NCBI GenBank assembly: GCA_019638495.1
Contig: JAHBTQ010000001.1
Span: forward strand, 186,001-250,000
Reading direction: 5' to 3'
From: Taibaiella sp.
GTDB lineage: Bacteria; Bacteroidota; Bacteroidia; Chitinophagales; Chitinophagaceae
DNA length: 64,000 nt
Part shown: positions 43,756 to 54,683 of the stretch, piece by piece
Position numbering within the stretch: the first letter of the stretch is position 1
Layout: each line of letters starts with the position of its first letter
Made by a program: the position numbers and the translations under genes
The notes under the pieces: model-generated
The model's input: only the letters and a program-made list of their open reading frames with translations
Databases searched by the model: none
What the model was told of the DNA's origin: nothing

Positions 43756-44193
43756 CTATAGCAGTTCCTTCTCCATGTGATAATGCGGTATGCCTACTTC
43801 GCTGAATTCATCGCCGTGCTGCGTGTAGCCCAGGCTGCGGTAAAAGCCCATGGCATGTTTGCGGGCGTGTAGTATCATTTTGGTATAGCCGTTCTCTGTT
43901 GCAATCTTTTCAGCGGCCAGCACCAGCGCCTTGCCCACGCCCTTTCCCTGGCACTCGTTATACACGGCCATTTGGCGCAGTTGCACTATGCCATCGCCTT
44001 TGTCAGTAAGGATCAGGCAGGCAACTACCCGGCCGTCATGTTTGCCTGCGAGAATAGTATCGGTCTTGTCGCGGGAAAGGTCTTCATTGTGCAGCGAGAG
44101 GCCGATAGGTTTACGAAGTATTTCCTCCCTCAGGTCAAACACTTCCTGGTACTCCGGCGACCCGTAGGGAACACGAGATACTACAATCTCCAT
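43756..44193 (-). CDS. GNAT family N-acetyltransferase
   Basis: A 145-residue acetyltransferase. The acetyl-CoA-binding motif A is QLRQMAVYNECQGKGVGKALVLAAEKIA (Q/RxxGxG/A written as QGKGVG), with motif B in MILHARKHAMGFYRSLGYTQHGDEF. The N-terminal VFDLREEILRKPIGLS resembles the ElaA/YitI-type GNAT group, which acetylates small amines or unknown metabolites. The substrate is not predictable. It lies 5 bp before the start of the VWA gene's end on the same strand, which makes co-transcription with that gene possible. Confidence 0.92.
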   Translation of the reverse strand: MEIVVSRVPYGSPEYQEVFDLREEILRKPIGLSLHNEDLSRDKTDTILAGKHDGRVVACLILTDKGDGIVQLRQMAVYNECQGKGVGKALVLAAEKIATENGYTKMILHARKHAMGFYRSLGYTQHGDEFSEVGIPHYHMEKELL

Positions 44194-44198
44194 CTTTA

Positions 44199-46313
44199 CT
44201 AAGGTTTAAGCTCTACTATTGTCTCCTGCGTAGGTTTTATGAAGAACACCACCACCTTCTCCGGCAGGCCGGGAGGGCCATCCATATGGAAGTGTGCTTC
44301 GTACTTACCGGGTTGTATCTGCAGGTGATTCAGCACCGGATCAGAAACGGGGAAAGTGTGAAACGCCCGGTACTTGTCGCCAAACTGTTCGTATAGCGTC
44401 ACGCTTTTTGCACCTTCGGCCATCACAAACTTGGCAAAACCCGGCTGTGGGATACGTATCACCTTCTCATCAAAGTCGAGGTCCAGGTTGCGAATGTCGC
44501 GGGGGAATGTGTTGATCTCTACGTGATAATTTTCCGGCTCGTAAGTGAGTTTTTCATCACAGCGCTGGTTGGTGATGGTTCCGTTTGGCTTGTTGCGCTG
44601 AATCACAGTAGCTATGAACTCTTTCACCGGGCGATTTTCCGCGCCTGCATATTCAAAACTCAGGCTGGCCTTGTTTACCGTGATAACTATCTTATTGTGT
44701 TTGTTCTCTTCAATGGCTACATTGTTCACCACCAGGCTGCGCGTTTCTGAAAACGTAAGGTTGTAATGGCCGGGTGGAATGTTTGTTTGTGGGTCCGGCT
44801 CTCCTGCCTCATTTACCATCCGGTAAAACCGCTTCACAAGGTTGCCTGTTACCGGGTCCAGCAGCATTATCTGTGGCGTGGATGAGTAAAACTTGCCATG
44901 ACCGTTTGTAAAGTAAACCTGCACTGTTGTCTGCTCAGCGTCTTCAGCCTCTACCTTGAACTCGGCCTCCTTGCCGGGCAGCGGCTTGCCTACACCTGCG
45001 GGCTTGGGTGCCGGCGTAGTTTTGGCCACAGGTAGCTCTTCAGACTTGTAAGCCGGCATAGGCGGCAAGCGACGCAGGTTCATTATGGCACCACCACCAT
45101 CTACCACATTGATGGTAGAAATCTTCTTCCATGCCAGTTGAAGCTTAGGAAATGTTTCTGCAGCAGGGCGCTCGAAAATGAATACCGGTACATAGGCCGG
45201 CAGCGTGCGCGCACCACCCGGGTTTGGTAAAGCCGACCGGTCTACGCGGGTCTGTTTCATTGTCGCCGGCGCCAATCGGGCTATTGATTCAGGTTCGGGA
45301 CGTTCCTCTATAATAGTTGGCGTAAAGGGTGGAATATTGATTGGCTTTGGGAAATATGGATTGATGACCTCGGCCACAAGACGTTTCATAGCTGCAGGTG
45401 TCGCATTATCTACTGCTACTGCATCATCCTTGTCCATACCCTCCACATACGGAATTGCCGGTGGCACGGCAGCGCTCGTTGCCTTTGGCAGTTCTGGCTT
45501 TGCAATAGCAGCAAGCGATGGTTTAACCGCAAGTTTATCTATCGACGGCATAGCCACCACGGTGTCTGTCACTTTCACGTCGGGGATCTTCACATTCAGC
45601 ACGGTGGGCGATGTGGCAGCCACTTCCTTTACTTTGGTATATTGCTTATCGTTGATGGTAATAACCGGGCGGAAGGCATTGACGATCTTGGTCACGGCGC
45701 CCGGTATGTCTACGCGTCTTGTCACCTCCAGGTAGTCACCCATGCAGGCATAGGACGCTCTTACCGTGGCAGAGCTTTCCAGGTTCACTATATAGGGCTT
45801 GAAAAACACTTTATCCCGTGCCAGGCGCTTCATCACCTCGCATATATCCCCCCCGCAACTTTCGCCACCGTCTGTTATCAGTATTATACTATATGCGTTA
45901 TGCGCTACATCCACCAGGTCATTATCTGCTGCCTGCATCAGCGCATAGGCAATGGAAGTAACACCGAGTGGCTGAATATCGTCCAGGCGATATTCCATCT
46001 GCAAGCGGTTATCTTTTCTGAACGGGAGCTCGTTTTTAGTATCGCGGCAGTCATTTTCCGCAACGGTAGACTGGCTTCCGAATACGCGAAGGGAGAACTC
46101 CACATCGGGATTTACATGATAAATACTGTCCATGAGCCTGAGGACGAACTCATTAGACACTTTAGCCTTCGGCACGCCCCCATCCCATAGGTTTATCATG
46201 CTGGATGACCTATCCAGCACCAGAAGTATCCTCGGCTGAACCTCATTAACCTGTGCACGGCAAAACCACGCACCCAATAAGCACACAAATAATAAAAATT
46301 TCCTCAACGACAT
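44199..46313 (-). CDS. Secreted VWA-domain protein
   Basis: A 704-residue exported protein, signal peptide MSLRKFLLFVCLLGAWFCRAQ. A von Willebrand factor A domain follows at about 25-220 with a complete metal site: DxSxS at Asp 34, Ser 36 and Ser 38 (LVLDRSSSM), Thr in GVTSIAYAL, and Asp in LITDGGESCGG. The centre (about 230-460) is a long proline- and alanine-rich linker, probably disordered. The C-terminal part holds beta-sandwich-like segments (KVEAEDAEQTTVQVYF, HYNLTFSETRSLVVNN, KYEAHFHMDGPPGLPEKVVVFF). VWA proteins bind ligands through Mg2+. No chelatase or protease partner is adjacent. Confidence 0.88.
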   Translation of the reverse strand: MSLRKFLLFVCLLGAWFCRAQVNEVQPRILLVLDRSSSMINLWDGGVPKAKVSNEFVLRLMDSIYHVNPDVEFSLRVFGSQSTVAENDCRDTKNELPFRKDNRLQMEYRLDDIQPLGVTSIAYALMQAADNDLVDVAHNAYSIILITDGGESCGGDICEVMKRLARDKVFFKPYIVNLESSATVRASYACMGDYLEVTRRVDIPGAVTKIVNAFRPVITINDKQYTKVKEVAATSPTVLNVKIPDVKVTDTVVAMPSIDKLAVKPSLAAIAKPELPKATSAAVPPAIPYVEGMDKDDAVAVDNATPAAMKRLVAEVINPYFPKPINIPPFTPTIIEERPEPESIARLAPATMKQTRVDRSALPNPGGARTLPAYVPVFIFERPAAETFPKLQLAWKKISTINVVDGGGAIMNLRRLPPMPAYKSEELPVAKTTPAPKPAGVGKPLPGKEAEFKVEAEDAEQTTVQVYFTNGHGKFYSSTPQIMLLDPVTGNLVKRFYRMVNEAGEPDPQTNIPPGHYNLTFSETRSLVVNNVAIEENKHNKIVITVNKASLSFEYAGAENRPVKEFIATVIQRNKPNGTITNQRCDEKLTYEPENYHVEINTFPRDIRNLDLDFDEKVIRIPQPGFAKFVMAEGAKSVTLYEQFGDKYRAFHTFPVSDPVLNHLQIQPGKYEAHFHMDGPPGLPEKVVVFFIKPTQETIVELKP

Positions 46314-46327
46314 GACTCGGTTAGCTA

Positions 46328-46335
46328 CAAACGTA
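46328..46335 (-). promoter_or_regulatory. -7 box of the VWA gene
   Basis: The minus strand reads TACGTTTG, a perfect -7 consensus 14 bp before the VWA ATG. Confidence 0.5.
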
Positions 46336-46472
46336 CGGTATTTGGGTCGAAAAGTCCAGCTAAATTTGGCAGGCTACCCATCAACGACCGAGCCGGTTTA
46401 CCCCCTGGCAAAGACAGCCCGGAACACGTCTGTTTTTAGGACAATTTTATCCACTAATGTTATTTATTTTCC

Positions 46473-46503
46473 TTGTTTGTGCCCCCTTTTAAAAGTATCT
46501 TTG
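46473..46503 (+). promoter_or_regulatory. gyrB promoter
   Basis: TTGT (46473-46476), a 19-bp spacer and TATCTTTG (46496-46503), a near-ideal Bacteroidota promoter. Start of transcription near 46509, giving a leader of about 145 nt. Confidence 0.72.
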
Positions 46504-48626
<2,123 letters not shown>

Positions 48627-48644
48627 TATCTTAGTAGCTATATG

Positions 48645-48679
48645 AAGAGGCGGCTAACCAGGTTAGCCGCCTCTTTTAT
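48645..48679 (+). terminator. gyrB terminator
   Basis: A perfect 15-bp inverted repeat (AAGAGGCGGCTAACC / GGTTAGCCGCCTCTT) with one central base, followed by TTAT, 18 bp after the gyrB stop. The inner pairs must open to give a loop. Confidence 0.88.
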
Positions 48680-48742
48680 TTATTGGTAGTTGCAGCACAC
48701 GCCATTTCCTTTCTACAGATAAATAGCAGATATTTGCAAGTC

Positions 48743-49423
48743 ATGAATAAACTATACCTTATACTATTGATAACGTTCGCTTTGGACTGTCGTGCCCAGA
48801 TCACCATCGACAGTACAAAGACTACGGTAACTGTAAGGGAAAAGTTACCTACCGCTACGAAAACACTTTCCATCTATCGCTCGTTTGTGCCGGGCCAGGG
48901 TCTGCGCCATCAACTGATATACCAGCCACTAACAGAGGAGCTGGGCGAAGAGCCGGAAACAATGAAGCTTTCCTTTGCTACTGAATCTACGCACATACGC
49001 AAGATGATGGATGCTGCGCTGGCAAAACGACAGCTTAACATCTCCAGCTTCTCCATCAACCTTTTCCCTTACGAAGACCTGGCCCGCAAGTGGGTGGATA
49101 TTTACGTAAACTCCAAACACTGGAATGATTATGTAAAGAAGGCCACGAACCTGAAGCGCACAACTACCCTCTTTGACGGATCTGAAGTATCAGAAGTGCA
49201 TTTCTATGCCAAGATGGCCAAGTATGTACTTGACCTCAGCGACTTCTCTGCAACGCTTAATGACCTCTTCAAGCCCTATGGCTACACGGTTGCCTCCATT
49301 AATTTTCCGGAAGAACACCAGCAGGTATTCTCTGCCGACAAACTGATGCTGCTGGATAAGGAACCCAACCTGTTCATCCCTATGCCGGAATATTCCATCA
49401 CCCTCGCCAAAATCAAAAAATAA
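48743..49423 (+). CDS. Exported hypothetical protein
   Basis: A 226-residue protein with signal peptide MNKLYLILLITFALDCRAQ. It shows no motif I recognise. The mature part alternates beta-like strands and helices, with conserved-looking phrases VREKLPTATKTLSIYRSFVPGQG, HIRKMMDAALAKRQLNISSFSINLFPYEDLARK and HFYAKMAKYVLDLSDFSATLNDLF. It ends in a short polar tail. Its stop overlaps the ATG of the DUF721 gene by one base (TAATG), so the two are translated together, even though the products should act in different compartments. An upstream in-frame ATG at 48683 would disrupt the signal peptide. Confidence 0.8.
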   Translation: MNKLYLILLITFALDCRAQITIDSTKTTVTVREKLPTATKTLSIYRSFVPGQGLRHQLIYQPLTEELGEEPETMKLSFATESTHIRKMMDAALAKRQLNISSFSINLFPYEDLARKWVDIYVNSKHWNDYVKKATNLKRTTTLFDGSEVSEVHFYAKMAKYVLDLSDFSATLNDLFKPYGYTVASINFPEEHQQVFSADKLMLLDKEPNLFIPMPEYSITLAKIKK

Positions 49424-49704
49424 TGGGATCGTACAGTATAGGCGAGGCACTGAACCTGCTCATGGAGCGCTCTCACTGGAAGCCTAAGGTTTTCGCACTG
49501 CGCATGAGCCAGGAGTGGGAAGAAATTACCGGCAAAACCATTGCCCGCTACACGCGGTCGGTTAATATGCAGGGGAAGACGCTGGTTATCTACACAGACG
49601 TGGCACCTTTAAAGCAGGAACTTCAGTTTGGAAAGGAACAATTAATAGCGCGCATCAATGAGTACTTCAATGAACGCGTGGTTGAAGACATTGTAGTGAA
49701 ATAG
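49423..49704 (+). CDS. DUF721/DciA-like protein
   Basis: A 93-residue member of the DUF721 family. Family members named DciA load the replicative helicase DnaB in bacteria that lack DnaC or DnaI. The visible signatures are WEEITGKTIARYTRSVNMQGKTLVIYTDVAPLKQELQFGKEQLIARINEYF, with the KH-like core and a basic N-terminal helix (NLLMERSHWKPKVFALR). The usual place of dciA beside gyrB, dnaN or recF in other bacteria fits its position 3' of gyrB here. It overlaps the preceding gene by one base. Confidence 0.85.
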   Translation: MGSYSIGEALNLLMERSHWKPKVFALRMSQEWEEITGKTIARYTRSVNMQGKTLVIYTDVAPLKQELQFGKEQLIARINEYFNERVVEDIVVK

Positions 49705-49714
49705 ACCCCCGTTG

Positions 49715-50101
49715 CTAATTGCGGTTCCGGGCCGCAAAGTGGAAAACACCGGCGCCCAGCAGCGCACCTACAGCATCTGCCACAGCATCCATTAGCTCTG
49801 CACTCCTTCCCAGCGATACCAATACTGCCTGCAATCCCTCAATAGTTACCCCTAGCAAGATTGCAACGGTAATGAGCACGACATACTTTGCAGCCCCTGA
49901 AACAACTCCCGACCAAAGCCACAGAAAAGTAAAGACACCGAACAGCACAAAGTGTGTCCATTTGTCGAAGAAGGGCACATCTACTTTTGGTAGTTCCCTG
50001 GAAGGATAGAGGCAACCTACAAAAATGAACAAGGTCCACAGCACAGCCATGAACCTTGCATATTTCTTAAAAGGAGATTCTGTTGAGAATATACCCTTCA
50101 T
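49715..50101 (-). CDS. VanZ family membrane protein
   Basis: A 128-residue protein with four hydrophobic segments (FMAVLWTLFIFVGCLYP, WTHFVLFGVFTFLWLWSG, YVVLITVAILLGVTIEGLQAVLV and VADAVGALLGAGVFHFA). The phrases DKWTHFVLFGVF, EGLQ and ELMDAVADAVGALLG are VanZ-family hallmarks. VanZ raises teicoplanin resistance in enterococci; chromosomal homologues like this are widespread and of unclear role, probably in the cell envelope. It overlaps the gcvH stop by one base (TAATG) and is therefore translationally coupled to it. It converges on the DUF721 gene. Confidence 0.88.
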   Translation of the reverse strand: MKGIFSTESPFKKYARFMAVLWTLFIFVGCLYPSRELPKVDVPFFDKWTHFVLFGVFTFLWLWSGVVSGAAKYVVLITVAILLGVTIEGLQAVLVSLGRSAELMDAVADAVGALLGAGVFHFAARNRN

Positions 50102-50481
50102 TATTCGCCTATGAGCTGCTTGTAAGCTGCAGCATCCAGCAGAGCCGCCACATCAGCAGCATTATCAACTGTCATTTTCACCATCCAGCCAGAGCCATAA
50201 GGATCCTTGTTCACATTCTCAGGACTTCCCTCCAGGTCGCCGTTCACCTCAGTTACGGTGCCAGCTACCGGCAGATAAAGATCAGATACAGTTTTTACAG
50301 CTTCCACCGTTCCAAATATCTCATTAGCTCCCAGCGGCTTGCCCACTGAGCTGATGTCTACGAATACGATATCACCCAGCTCTTTCTGGGCAAAGTCTGT
50401 AATACCTACTGTAGCAGTGTTGCCGTCCAGGCTGATCCATTCGTGGTCCTTTGTATAGCGCAAGTTGCCGGGAAATTCCAT
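50101..50481 (-). CDS. gcvH: Glycine cleavage system H protein
   Basis: A 126-residue lipoyl carrier protein that shuttles the aminomethyl group among the P, T and L proteins. The lipoylation site is Lys 63 in [14 protein letters not shown], and the opening [14 protein letters not shown] and late [13 protein letters not shown] segments are typical. No gcvP or gcvT lies nearby, which is usual in Bacteroidota where the genes are scattered. The stop overlaps the start of the VanZ-like gene, so both are on one message; the upstream gap of 139 bp is shared with the divergent aminopeptidase gene. Confidence 0.97.
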   Translation of the reverse strand: MEFPGNLRYTKDHEWISLDGNTATVGITDFAQKELGDIVFVDISSVGKPLGANEIFGTVEAVKTVSDLYLPVAGTVTEVNGDLEGSPENVNKDPYGSGWMVKMTVDNAADVAALLDAAAYKQLIGE

Positions 50482-50620
50482 GTTTGTTGATTTTGCGATA
50501 AAAATAAGGCAAAAAAAATGAAAAGACTATACCCGCAATCAAATCAGGGAAAAATACAAATGGGGCAGGCGGGGATAGTATTTCATTCCTAACTTCACAC
50601 CTCCAAATCAGCAAAGACTC

Positions 50621-51910
50621 ATGAAATATTTGCCAATACCATCAAAGTTATATGAGCAGAACCGTCAGCGGTTCATCAAGAAAATGAAGCCAAATTCCGT
50701 GGCAATATTCCCCGCCAGCCCTACATTTCCCAAAGGTGGCGACGGTGTAATGGGCTACAAACCAGACGCGGATGTGGTATGGCTTTCAGGCATTGTACAG
50801 GAAAAAACGATAGTGGTATTATACCCGGACAACCCGGACAAGAGCATGCGCGAGGTATTGGTGCTACTGCGCCCCAACGAGCTGCTGGAAAAATGGGTGG
50901 GCCATAAACTGCGAAAAGAAGAAGCAACTGCCATTTCGGGCATTAAGAATGTTCAGTGGCTGGATGGCTTTGACGCCATGCTGCAGGTAATGATGAACAG
51001 TGCCGACAATGTGTACCTGAACACCAACGAGCACAACCGGCTTGATACTGAGCTTCCGCGTACAGACCTGTTGTTTGTACAGGACGTGATGAGGAAGTAT
51101 CCTATTCACGAATACGAGCGTGCAGCACGCATCATGAAAGAACTGCGCGCTATCAAAACCAAAGAGGAAATAGAGGTAACAAAAGTTGCCATTGACATTA
51201 CTGCACGTGCACTTGACAGGGTATTGAAATTCGTGCAGCCGGGTGTGATGGAGTATGAGATAGAAGCAGAAATAACGCATGAATTCCTGCGAAACCGTGC
51301 TACCGGCCACGCCTATGGATGCATAATCGCATCAGGCGACCGCGCACGTACACTGCACTATGAAGAGAACAACCAGGAATGCAAGGATGGGGAACTGCTC
51401 CTCATGGATTTTGGCGCCGAGTACGGCAACTACAATGCCGACCTCACGCGCACCATACCTGTAAGCGGCAAGTTCACAAAGCGCCAGAAAGAATTGTACA
51501 ATGCGTGCCTCGCCGTGCATAATCACGGCAAGAGCATACTGAAGCCGGGCATTCTTTTCCCTGACTATGTGGCCAGCATCAATACTGAGATGGAGAAGCA
51601 ACTGCTCAAAGTGGGTCTCATCTCCAAGGCAGACATTAAGAACCAGGACCCTGCAAATCCCGCATTCCGCAAATATTTCTACCATGGGGTATCACACCAC
51701 CTGGGCCTGGTGGTACACGATGTTGGTTCTTATACCGATGCAGTAAAAGAAGGCATGCTTTTCACCATAGAGCCGGGCATATATGTAGAAGAGGAGCAGG
51801 TAGGCATCCGCATCGAGAACAATATATGGATAACGAAGACCGGCAATACCGATCTCTTCAAGAACATACCGATAACAACGGATGAAATTGAGGCAGTAAT
51901 GAAGCGATAA
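50621..51910 (+). CDS. pepP: Xaa-Pro aminopeptidase (aminopeptidase P)
   Basis: A 429-residue metallopeptidase that removes N-terminal residues before proline. The N-terminal creatinase-like domain (about 1-165) has FPASPTFPKGGDGVMGYKPDADVVWLSG. The pita-bread catalytic domain supplies the metal ligands: Asp in LLMDFGAEYGNYNADLTRTIP (first and second Asp), His in FYHGVSHHLGLVVHDVG, Glu in FTIEPGIYVEEE and Glu in GIRIENNIWIT. Length is normal. It is divergent from gcvH and followed by a terminator 10 bp after the stop. Confidence 0.95.
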   Translation: MKYLPIPSKLYEQNRQRFIKKMKPNSVAIFPASPTFPKGGDGVMGYKPDADVVWLSGIVQEKTIVVLYPDNPDKSMREVLVLLRPNELLEKWVGHKLRKEEATAISGIKNVQWLDGFDAMLQVMMNSADNVYLNTNEHNRLDTELPRTDLLFVQDVMRKYPIHEYERAARIMKELRAIKTKEEIEVTKVAIDITARALDRVLKFVQPGVMEYEIEAEITHEFLRNRATGHAYGCIIASGDRARTLHYEENNQECKDGELLLMDFGAEYGNYNADLTRTIPVSGKFTKRQKELYNACLAVHNHGKSILKPGILFPDYVASINTEMEKQLLKVGLISKADIKNQDPANPAFRKYFYHGVSHHLGLVVHDVGSYTDAVKEGMLFTIEPGIYVEEEQVGIRIENNIWITKTGNTDLFKNIPITTDEIEAVMKR

Positions 51911-51919
51911 ATAAAATTG

Positions 51920-51950
51920 AGAGGCTGGCAAAACCAGCCTCTTTACTTTT
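51920..51950 (+). terminator. Terminator after pepP
   Basis: A perfect 9-bp stem (AGAGGCTGG / CCAGCCTCT, loop CAAAA) followed by TTACTTTT. It ends 8 bp before the next ATG, so the small GNAT gene must use the TACTTTTA sequence in or right after the terminator as promoter, or depend on read-through. Confidence 0.88.
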
Positions 51951-51957
51951 ACAGCGA

Positions 51958-52248
51958 ATGGAAGTTGTAAATAATAAAAAGTCATTCCGATTTGAGGCAC
52001 CAACAGAGGATGGCAACCTCATTACCATGGAATATAGATGGCTGAAAGGCAGTATCGTGTTGATGCATACGCTGGTACCACCATCAGCAAGAGGAACCGG
52101 TGCCGGATCGGAATTCGTGAAACAGGTGCTGGACAAGTATGTTGCCGGTGCAGGACTGACGATGATAGCGTATTGCCCGTTTGTGATAGATTACCTGGAA
52201 AGGCACCCGGAATACAAAGTACTATTGGATACTTCCCGCAATAAGTAA
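51958..52248 (+). CDS. Small GNAT acetyltransferase (YjdJ-type)
   Basis: A 96-residue protein of the short GNAT group (PF14542-like). The acetyl-CoA site is HTLVPPSARGTGAGSEFVKQVLDKYVAGAGLTMIAYCPFVIDYLERHPEY, with the R-GxGxG/A loop written as RGTGAG, and the final Y-CPF-YLxxHPEY pattern is typical of this group. These minimal enzymes have an open active site and unknown substrates. It follows the pepP terminator closely and ends 24 bp from the convergent pcrA stop. Confidence 0.9.
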   Translation: MEVVNNKKSFRFEAPTEDGNLITMEYRWLKGSIVLMHTLVPPSARGTGAGSEFVKQVLDKYVAGAGLTMIAYCPFVIDYLERHPEYKVLLDTSRNK

Positions 52249-52272
52249 GGCTATCGGGGCATCCAATCATGG

Positions 52273-54561
52273 CTACTTCACTATCCTAAGCTTTGCAAAA
52301 TTCAGCATGATCTTTTTTGTTCCGTGAGCAGATCCGAAGTCTATGCTGGCGATCTTATTGTTGGCACCGCCCTCTAATGTAAGGATCTTCCCGAATCCGA
52401 ATTTCTGATGCTCCACCTGCATGCCTACTTCCATACCACTCACATCATCGGCTGCAAAATCTGCTGACGGAGTATGGTCGGCAGGCTTTGGGGAAGCCAG
52501 TTTATCAGCCAGTTTTTTCAGCGATGGCATCTTATCAAATGACTGGTTCATCTGGCTGCCGAAGTTGGCACCTACTGCACCTACACTACCTCGTGCTCCC
52601 ACACCTGTATAGGTGGTATCCACATGCAACGGCGGAATCTCCTTCAGGAATCGGCTTGGCTCGTTCTGTACCAGGTTGCCAAAACGGTAGCGACTGTTAG
52701 CATAGGTGATCCAGAGCCTTTCCTTAGCTCGTGTGATGGCAACATAGAACAGGCGGCGCTCTTCCTCCAGGTCAGCCCTGTCATACAGGCTCATGGTGCT
52801 GGGGAATAAGTTTTCTTCCATGCCAACGACAAATACACAAGGGAACTCCAGGCCCTTTGCAGCATGTATGGTCATGAGGCGCACCGCATTTACGTCGTCA
52901 CTCTTTTCCTGGTCAGCATCCGTGAGCAATGTGATCTGTTGCAGGTAGCTGCCAAGACTCTTATCCAGCAGTTCTCCCTCTTCATCAGGCGTCTCCGTAA
53001 ATTCTTTTATGGAGTTCAGCAGTTCCTGTACGTTTTCATATCGCGCCACACCTTCCACACTCTTGTCGTCATACAACTCTTTTACCAGTCCTGTACGTTT
53101 GCCCACCTGGAAGGCAAGGTCATAGGCATTCATCTTGCCTATTGCACTCCGGAAGCTGTTTATCATGTTCACGAACTCATCTGTATGGCCCGACCGAACT
53201 CCATCGATATCAGGATTAGAGATGGTTTCCCAGAAGGTAGTATCCAGCTCATTTGCGCGAAGCGTTATGCGATCAATTGTTGTCTTACCGATGCCACGTG
53301 CAGGGTAATTAATGATACGCTTCACATTCTCCTCGTCCTGCGGGTTAAGGATAACACGCAGATAGGCCAGGTAGTCTTTTATCTCTTTACGCTGATAGAA
53401 TGAAGTGCCACCAACCAGCTTGTACGGAATATTATGCCTACGCAGGCTTTCCTCAAATGAGCGGCTCTGTGCATTGGTACGGTATAGAATTACAAAGTCT
53501 TTATTTGCCAGGTGATTGCGCATCTGCTGCTCCTTAATCGAGTCAGCGACAAACTTGCCTTCATCATTGTCGGTCATTGTGCGCACAAGGAGTATCTTCT
53601 CCCCTTCCATATTGCTCGTCCACAGTTGCTTGGGAATCTGGTTGCGGTTATTGCCTATTACATTGTTAGCCGCTTGAAGTATCGTTTGCGTACTGCGGTA
53701 GTTCTGTTCCAGTTTTATTACTACAGCATCTTCATAATCATCCTGAAACTGCAGAATGTTTTGCACTGTGGCTCCACGGAAAGAATAAATGCTCTGCGCA
53801 TCATCTCCTACCACGCATATATTCTCATATCGTGCTCCCAGCAGCTTAATGATCGCATACTGCGCAAGATTGGTATCCTGGTACTCGTCGATGAGGATGT
53901 ACTTGAACCGACCCTGGTACTTAGCAAGTGCATCAGGAAAATTGCTTAGCAATATGAACATTTTGAAGAGCAGGTCGTCAAAATCCATAGCGCCATTGCG
54001 GAAACACCTCTTCTGGTAAGACTCATAGATATCTGCGATCAGCGGCCGGTTGCTGCGTGCATCCTCCTGCTGAATGTAGCTATCCTGGCGATATGTTGCC
54101 GGGTCTATCAGGCTGTTTTTTGCTGCCGATATGCGATTATAAATAAATGCGGGCTTGTAGTGTTTGTCGTCCAGGTTCATATCCTTGACGATCTGTTTTA
54201 TCACACTCTTGGCATCGTCAGTATCGTAGATAGTAAAGTTGCTAGGATAGCCAAGTTTCGTTGCCTCGCCGCGAAGAATACGTGCAAATACAGAGTGAAA
54301 GGTACCAATGTAGAGATTTCGCGCTTCAGTGTTACCCAGCGCATGCTCCACACGTTCTTTCATTTCTGCCGCAGCCTTGTTAGTAAATGTAAGCGCAAGT
54401 ATATTAAAGGGGTCCACACCTTGCCCTATGAGGTGAGCTATGCGTGTGGTCAGCACCTTTGTCTTTCCACTGCCGGCACCCGCTACGATCATCAATGGCC
54501 CGTCTATATGCAATACAGCAGCCAGCTGCTGTTCATTCAAACCCTCTAAATACTTCTGCAT
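52273..54561 (-). CDS. pcrA: UvrD/PcrA-type DNA helicase
   Basis: A 762-residue superfamily 1A 3'-5' DNA helicase. Motifs: Q motif LNEQQLAAVLH, Walker A VAGAGSGKTKVLTTRI, TFTNKAAAEMKERV, Walker B ILIDEYQDTN at about 220, GDDAQSIYSFRGA, LEQNYRST, and the C-terminal IHAAKGLEFPCVFV and EERRLFYVAITRAKERLWIT. The last about 55 residues (MEVGMQVEHQKFGFGKILTLEGG) are the Tudor-like domain that binds RNA polymerase in PcrA. Roles are nucleotide excision repair, removal of stalled polymerase and displacement of recombinase filaments. The choice between PcrA and UvrD names rests on this C-terminus. Confidence 0.95.
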   Translation of the reverse strand: MQKYLEGLNEQQLAAVLHIDGPLMIVAGAGSGKTKVLTTRIAHLIGQGVDPFNILALTFTNKAAAEMKERVEHALGNTEARNLYIGTFHSVFARILRGEATKLGYPSNFTIYDTDDAKSVIKQIVKDMNLDDKHYKPAFIYNRISAAKNSLIDPATYRQDSYIQQEDARSNRPLIADIYESYQKRCFRNGAMDFDDLLFKMFILLSNFPDALAKYQGRFKYILIDEYQDTNLAQYAIIKLLGARYENICVVGDDAQSIYSFRGATVQNILQFQDDYEDAVVIKLEQNYRSTQTILQAANNVIGNNRNQIPKQLWTSNMEGEKILLVRTMTDNDEGKFVADSIKEQQMRNHLANKDFVILYRTNAQSRSFEESLRRHNIPYKLVGGTSFYQRKEIKDYLAYLRVILNPQDEENVKRIINYPARGIGKTTIDRITLRANELDTTFWETISNPDIDGVRSGHTDEFVNMINSFRSAIGKMNAYDLAFQVGKRTGLVKELYDDKSVEGVARYENVQELLNSIKEFTETPDEEGELLDKSLGSYLQQITLLTDADQEKSDDVNAVRLMTIHAAKGLEFPCVFVVGMEENLFPSTMSLYDRADLEEERRLFYVAITRAKERLWITYANSRYRFGNLVQNEPSRFLKEIPPLHVDTTYTGVGARGSVGAVGANFGSQMNQSFDKMPSLKKLADKLASPKPADHTPSADFAADDVSGMEVGMQVEHQKFGFGKILTLEGGANNKIASIDFGSAHGTKKIMLNFAKLRIVK

Positions 54562-54632
54562 GGCGCAAATTTACATTGCATGGCGCTAACAGAATGGCGC
54601 AACGTCTGATTGGGGATAATTTTATTAAAAAC

Positions 54633-54663
54633 AAAGAGAGTGACCTGTTGGTCACTCTCTTTT
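54633..54663 (-). terminator. Terminator of the 54.7-55.4 kb T9SS gene
   Basis: A perfect 13-bp stem (AAAGAGAGTGACC / GGTCACTCTCTTT, loop TGTT). On the minus strand it is followed by GTTTTTAATA. Confidence 0.9.
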
Positions 54664-54683
54664 AAGATCTCAAAAGTTTCTGA

